Shown here in pieces: positions 6,681 to 9,700 of a stretch of 9,700 nucleotides of DNA. The stretch's first letter is position 1. Every line of letters begins with the position of its first letter. Under the pieces are notes generated by a model. The model searched no databases. It was not told the DNA's origin and saw nothing but the letters and a program-made list of their open reading frames with translations. Location: assembly GCA_028701415.1 (NCBI GenBank), contig JAQVQU010000051.1:1-9700 (forward strand). The letters are read 5' to 3'. This DNA is from Clostridia bacterium. Lineage in GTDB: Bacteria > Bacillota > Clostridia > Christensenellales > DTU072. A program made the position numbers and the translations under genes.

Positions 6681-7661
6681 ATGGATGAGAAAAAACAACA
6701 ATCGCTATCTATTGCTTTAGCTCAAATAGAAAAAAACTTTGGCAAGGGTTCGATTATGAATATGGGAAGTCATGAAAAAGTTAAAGTAGATGTTATTTCT
6801 ACTGGTTGTTTAGCTATAGATAAAGCACTTGGGATCGGTGGCATGCCTAGAGGAAGAATTGTAGAGATATATGGGCCTGAAAGCTCTGGGAAAACCACTT
6901 TAGCTTTACATGTTATTGCAGAAGCCCAAAAATTAGGGGGGGTTGTTGCTTTTATCGATGCAGAACACGCACTTGATCCAGGTTATGCTGCTGCATTGGG
7001 TGTTGACTTGAACAACCTATACGTTTCGCAACCAGATAACGGAGAACAAGCCCTTGAAATAGCAGATGAGCTTATAAAGAGTGGCAGTATAGATGTTATC
7101 GTAGTCGATAGTGTCGCGGCTCTAACGCCAAAGGCTGAGATTGATGGAGAAATGGGAGATAGCCACATGGGGTTGCAAGCCAGATTGATGTCTCAAGCAT
7201 TGAGAAAATTAACAGGTAGTATTAGCAGAACAAACACTTGTTTGATCTTTATCAACCAGCTTAGAGATAAGTTGGGCATTATGTTTGGAAACCCAGAAAC
7301 GACAACAGGAGGGAAAGCTTTAAAGTTCTACGCTAGTATTAGAATTGATGTCAGGAAAAAAGATAATTTGAAGGATGGTGGGGATAGTATTGGAAGCAGA
7401 ACAAAAGTAAAGATTGTAAAAAATAAACTGGCCGCCCCATTTAAGGAAGCGGAATTTGATATTATTTATGGGTCGGGAATTTCAAATATGGGATGTATTC
7501 TAGATATGTCTGTAGATTTAGGATTGGTAAATAAAAGTGGATCTTGGTTTCAATACGAAGGTGAGAAAATAGGGCAAGGAAGAGAAAAAGCTACACAATA
7601 CCTAAAAGATAATCCAGAAGTCTCAAAAGAATTGGAGCAAAAAATTCGCGCTAGTTTTTAG
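6681..7661 (+). CDS. recA: Recombinase RecA, short form without acidic C-terminal tail
   Basis: RecA forms ATP-dependent filaments on single-stranded DNA, pairs homologous DNA, and activates LexA self-cleavage in the SOS response. The protein has 326 residues from the ATG at 6681. Walker A GPESSGKTT begins at residue 65. Walker B lies in DVIVVDSVAAL, and the DNA-binding L2 loop region has FGNPETTTGGKALKFYAS. The KNKLAAPFKEAEF stretch and the C-terminal fold (KATQYLKDNPEVSKELEQKIR) are present. The protein ends at RASF, just after the helix that ends in QxIR in Bacillus RecA. The Asp/Glu-rich tail of about 20 residues found in most RecA proteins is missing, whereas most family members have 340-355 residues. 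It has its own promoter, but no canonical LexA box is seen, so SOS control is unproven here. recX does not follow. Confidence 0.97.
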   Translation: MDEKKQQSLSIALAQIEKNFGKGSIMNMGSHEKVKVDVISTGCLAIDKALGIGGMPRGRIVEIYGPESSGKTTLALHVIAEAQKLGGVVAFIDAEHALDPGYAAALGVDLNNLYVSQPDNGEQALEIADELIKSGSIDVIVVDSVAALTPKAEIDGEMGDSHMGLQARLMSQALRKLTGSISRTNTCLIFINQLRDKLGIMFGNPETTTGGKALKFYASIRIDVRKKDNLKDGGDSIGSRTKVKIVKNKLAAPFKEAEFDIIYGSGISNMGCILDMSVDLGLVNKSGSWFQYEGEKIGQGREKATQYLKDNPEVSKELEQKIRASF

Positions 7662-7779
7662 GAATTATAACAACAATTACAAAATGCTGCAAATTCCCAC
7701 ATTAAATTCCATTTCATATTCCACTGTGAAACTTACTTTGGGAATTGACTAATTACAAAATCCATAGTAAATAGGAATT
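7661..7779. repeat. Cluster of GGAATT motifs and an 11-bp direct repeat in the recA-rny spacer
   Basis: GGAATT occurs at 7661-7666, 7741-7746 and 7774-7779, and its complement AATTCC at 7692-7697 and 7705-7710. A near copy, ATATTCC, is at 7716-7722. AATTACAAAAT occurs exactly twice, at 7675-7685 and 7751-7761, each shortly after a GGAATT, so the pieces look like a diverged duplication. AATTCCCA (7692-7699) and TGGGAATT (7739-7746) can form an 8-bp stem with a 39-base loop. No T-run follows, so I do not call a recA terminator. No reading frame of note is present. The function is unknown: binding sites, an RNA structure at the recA 3' end, or remains of a small repeat. Confidence 0.5.
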
Positions 7780-7813
7780 AATACGCTTGGCAATACATTG
7801 ACTTGAGCGTATT
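7780..7813. promoter_or_regulatory. 8-bp inverted repeat flanking the rny -35 box (candidate operator)
   Basis: AATACGCT (7780-7787) and AGCGTATT (7806-7813) are perfect inverted repeats 18 bases apart. The -35 box (7798-7803) lies between them, and the right arm occupies the -35/-10 spacer. The arms contain three G or C each, unlike the surrounding AT-rich DNA. A smaller CAAT-AC-ATTG palindrome (7791-7800) sits between the arms. The whole lies upstream of the expected transcription start, so it would act as DNA, as a repressor or activator site, not as RNA. I do not recognise the motif. Confidence 0.4.
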
Positions 7814-7826
7814 TCTGTCTTATAAT
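7798..7826 (+). promoter_or_regulatory. rny promoter
   Basis: TTGACT (7798-7803, five of six bases of consensus) and a perfect TATAAT (7821-7826) are separated by the ideal 17 bases. Transcription should start near 7832, giving a leader of about 70 bases before the RNase Y start codon. Another TTGACT at 7745-7750 lacks a good -10 partner. Confidence 0.75.
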
Positions 7827-7834
7827 AACATAAA

Positions 7835-7880
7835 TGAAATTACATGGTCCGTAAAGGTCCAAAATTATATATTAATTTCA
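7835..7880 (+). other. Inverted repeat in the rny leader RNA
   Basis: TGAAATTA (7835-7842) and TAATTTCA (7873-7880) are perfect 8-bp inverted repeats around a 30-base loop, inside the predicted untranslated leader. A run of seven Ts (7883-7889) follows two bases later, and then the AGGAGGT ribosome binding site (7892-7898). The layout resembles a weak attenuator, but the stem has only two G-C pairs, so it may be chance. GGTCC occurs twice in the loop. No known riboswitch class is recognised. Confidence 0.3.
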
Positions 7881-7902
7881 AATTTTTTTACAGGAGGTAA
7901 CA

Positions 7903-9504
7903 ATGTTAGGCAGTCTATTTATGTCTGCCACCGGCACATTCCCAGGGTGGGGATATGTATTGATAACATTGTTTCCGGCAATTGGGATAGGTCTTTTTTT
8001 AGGATTTCTTTTTTACAAACAAACATTAAAGAAAAGGAAAGAGGATGCCCAAAGTGAATTCAACAGGATAACTGAAGAGGCAAGGCTGGAAGCAAAAAAT
8101 ATCAGACAGGATGCGATGCTGGAGGCAAAGGAAATCCAGATCAGATTACGTAATGAATTCGAAAGCGAGTCAAGAAATAAACGTCAAGAATTTCAAAAAC
8201 AAGAGCTGAGATTAAGTCAAAAGGAAGATTCACTTCAAAGAAAAGAAGATCAGGTAGATAAAAAGCTTGAAGATCTTGAAAAGTCGCAAAAGGCTATAGA
8301 AGCTAAAACCGGCGAATTATCTAAAATCGAAGGGGAAATAATTAAGAAATACAATCTAGCGATTCAAGAGTTGGAGAGAATTAGTGGTTTGACCCAGGAA
8401 GAAGCTAAAAAATCCATTATTGATGAAATGGAGCATGAAGCAAAAAAACAGGCAATTTTAATCATCAAAGATATTGAACAAAAAGCGACGGAAGAAGGGG
8501 AAAGAAAAGCTAAACACATTATTGCTTTGGCAATTCAAAGATGTGGTGTGGATGTATCTTCTGAATCAACAGCCTCAGTGGTAGAACTTCCAAATGATGA
8601 GATGAAAGGCCGAATTATAGGGAGAACGGGAAGAAATATAAAGGCACTTGAAAGTGCAACCGGAGTTGATTTTATTATTGATGATACCCCAGATGTCGTG
8701 ACACTATCTAGTTTCGATCCCGTGAGACGAGAAATTGGCCGACAAACACTTAATAAACTTATGGCGGATGGTAGAATCCATCCAGGAAGAATTGAAGAGA
8801 TAGCTGATAAAGTCCGTAAAGAAATGGATTCGACAATTAAAGAGTTGGGCGAGAATGCTGTTTTCGAGGCTAATTTATTCGGTATACACCCAGAACTAGT
8901 TAAGCTATTAGGAAGACTGCAATACCGTACCAGTTATGGACAAAATGTACTTAAGCATTCTTTAGAAGTATCGTATATTGCCGGAATGTTAGCGGCCGAG
9001 ATTGGGGCAGATGAAAAAATAGCTAAAAGAGGTGGGTTACTTCATGATATTGGTAAAGCTGTCGATCATGAATATGAGGGCACACATATCCAAATTGGGG
9101 TAGAGCTTGCTAAAAAATACAAAGAAAGCGAGAAAATTATACATGCTATAGAAGCTCATCATGGAGATATTGAAGCAACTACCCTTGAGGCTATTTTAGT
9201 GCAAACAGCAGATGCAATTAGTGGCTCTAGGCCAGGGGCAAGAAGAGAAAGTGTAGAACTTTACGTGAAGCGTTTGGAAAAGCTAGAAAGCATTGCAAAC
9301 TCATTTGCTGGTGTTGATCAGTCTTATGCAATTCAGGCAGGTAGAGAAATAAGAGTAATTGTTAAACCTGAATCGGTGGATGATTTGCAAACTGAAGTCT
9401 TGGCTAGAGACATAGCAAAAAAACTTGAAAATGAATTGGAATATCCAGGACAGATTAAAGTAAATGTAATTCGTGAATTAAGAAAAATTGAATACGCAAA
9501 ATGA
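7903..9504 (+). CDS. rny: Ribonuclease Y (membrane-anchored KH-HD endoribonuclease)
   Basis: RNase Y is the main endoribonuclease that starts mRNA decay in Firmicutes, acting at the inner face of the membrane. This 533-residue protein has the full order: an N-terminal membrane helix at about 17-38, a highly charged coiled coil at about 40-215, a KH domain at about 222-285, and an HD domain at about 340-440. HD residues include H352 (LKHSLEV), H381-D382 (LLHDIGK), H419-H420 and D437 (TADAISGSRPGARRES). The KH loop reads GRIIGRTGRN (236-245), whereas nearly all RNase Y proteins I know have GREGRN, so T242 replaces a glutamate. The start is clear: GGAGG (7893-7897) lies 5 bases before the ATG. 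It has its own promoter and a strong terminator after the stop, so it is probably monocistronic. Confidence 0.97.
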   Translation: MLGSLFMSATGTFPGWGYVLITLFPAIGIGLFLGFLFYKQTLKKRKEDAQSEFNRITEEARLEAKNIRQDAMLEAKEIQIRLRNEFESESRNKRQEFQKQELRLSQKEDSLQRKEDQVDKKLEDLEKSQKAIEAKTGELSKIEGEIIKKYNLAIQELERISGLTQEEAKKSIIDEMEHEAKKQAILIIKDIEQKATEEGERKAKHIIALAIQRCGVDVSSESTASVVELPNDEMKGRIIGRTGRNIKALESATGVDFIIDDTPDVVTLSSFDPVRREIGRQTLNKLMADGRIHPGRIEEIADKVRKEMDSTIKELGENAVFEANLFGIHPELVKLLGRLQYRTSYGQNVLKHSLEVSYIAGMLAAEIGADEKIAKRGGLLHDIGKAVDHEYEGTHIQIGVELAKKYKESEKIIHAIEAHHGDIEATTLEAILVQTADAISGSRPGARRESVELYVKRLEKLESIANSFAGVDQSYAIQAGREIRVIVKPESVDDLQTEVLARDIAKKLENELEYPGQIKVNVIRELRKIEYAK

Positions 9505-9514
9505 TAAGAAATAT

Positions 9515-9539
9515 GCGGCACCTCCGGGTGCCGCTTTTT
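9515..9539 (+). terminator. Strong intrinsic terminator of rny
   Basis: GCGGCACC (9515-9522) pairs perfectly with GGTGCCGC (9527-9534) around a TCCG loop, followed by five Ts (9535-9539). The stem is very GC-rich for this genome and begins 10 bases after the rny stop. There is no A-run upstream, so it should work in the + direction only. Confidence 0.95.
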
Positions 9540-9700
9540 GTTCACATAATTTAATTTTCGTGACAGCATCCGAAAAGGCTTCGTTTTTTGTCTCTTTAAT
9601 TTTCTTCATTTTAAGTATCTCCATTTCCTTATTTATTCACATATTTTTGTCTCCAATTAACAATATTCCCTTTCGTTTCGTAGATATTTTTTTCGCATTT
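9540..9700. other. Non-coding end of window, no supported gene
   Basis: This stretch is T-rich on the + strand. A short hairpin CGAA (9571-9574) / TTCG (9580-9583) is followed by six Ts (9584-9589) and could be a weak backup terminator. No convincing promoter or gene start is seen on the + strand. On the - strand only very short open frames are present, one of which enters from beyond the window edge and stops at 9629. Confidence 0.5.

Noticed and set aside
7803..8057. 84-residue open frame overlapping the start of rny
   Set aside because: It overlaps the rny promoter and 5' end in another frame, lacks a ribosome binding site, and resembles no family I know.
9629..9700. Possible end of a minus-strand gene entering from beyond the window
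   Set aside because: Only 23 codons are open before the stop at 9629, in AT-rich DNA. This is too short to support a gene, though the neighbouring sequence could change that.
1..9700. A novel multi-gene system, mobile element, CRISPR array or tRNA
   Set aside because: All six genes are recognisable housekeeping families in a known order. I saw no transposase, integrase, spaced repeat array or tRNA-like cloverleaf.

Overview
The window is a run of six complete protein genes, all on the + strand, in AT-rich DNA (about one third G+C by eye). In order they are an M16 zinc peptidase (MlpA/YmxG type), a SpoIIIE/FtsK DNA translocase, RimO, a CinA C-terminal-type amidase, RecA and ribonuclease Y. 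The order ftsK-rimO-(pgsA)-cinA-recA-(recX)-rny with an M16 peptidase upstream is the conserved neighbourhood of low-GC Firmicutes, especially Clostridia. AGG-type ribosome binding sites, heavy AGA/ATA codon use and the SpoIIIE-type protein fit that. I cannot name a genus. pgsA and recX, often found in this neighbourhood, are absent here.

Layout. Positions 1-191 hold no gene, only a 10-bp tandem repeat and a likely promoter. The M16 peptidase (192-1442), ftsK (1481-4411), rimO (4454 or 4427 to 5758) and cinA (5813-6481) are separated by gaps of at most about 55 bases with no visible terminator or convincing promoter, so they look like one transcription unit. recA (6681-7661) has its own strong promoter, with TTGACA boxes and TATAAT, in a 199-base gap. 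rny (7903-9504) has its own promoter (TTGACT, 17 bases, TATAAT) in a 241-base gap that also carries repeated GGAATT motifs and an inverted repeat around the -35 box. A strong intrinsic terminator (9515-9539) closes rny. The last 160 bases hold no gene I can support.

Functions are housekeeping: protein quality control or processing (M16), chromosome translocation at division or sporulation (FtsK/SpoIIIE), methylthiolation of ribosomal protein S12 (RimO), NMN deamidation (CinA C-terminal domain), homologous recombination (RecA) and initiation of mRNA decay (RNase Y). I see no defence system, mobile element, CRISPR array, tRNA or rRNA, and no undescribed multi-gene system. The points worth a second look are lineage-specific changes in conserved proteins (a long FtsK linker with 9-bp tandem duplications, a shortened CinA, a RecA without an acidic tail, a changed KH loop in RNase Y) and unexplained regulatory structure around the recA and rny promoters.
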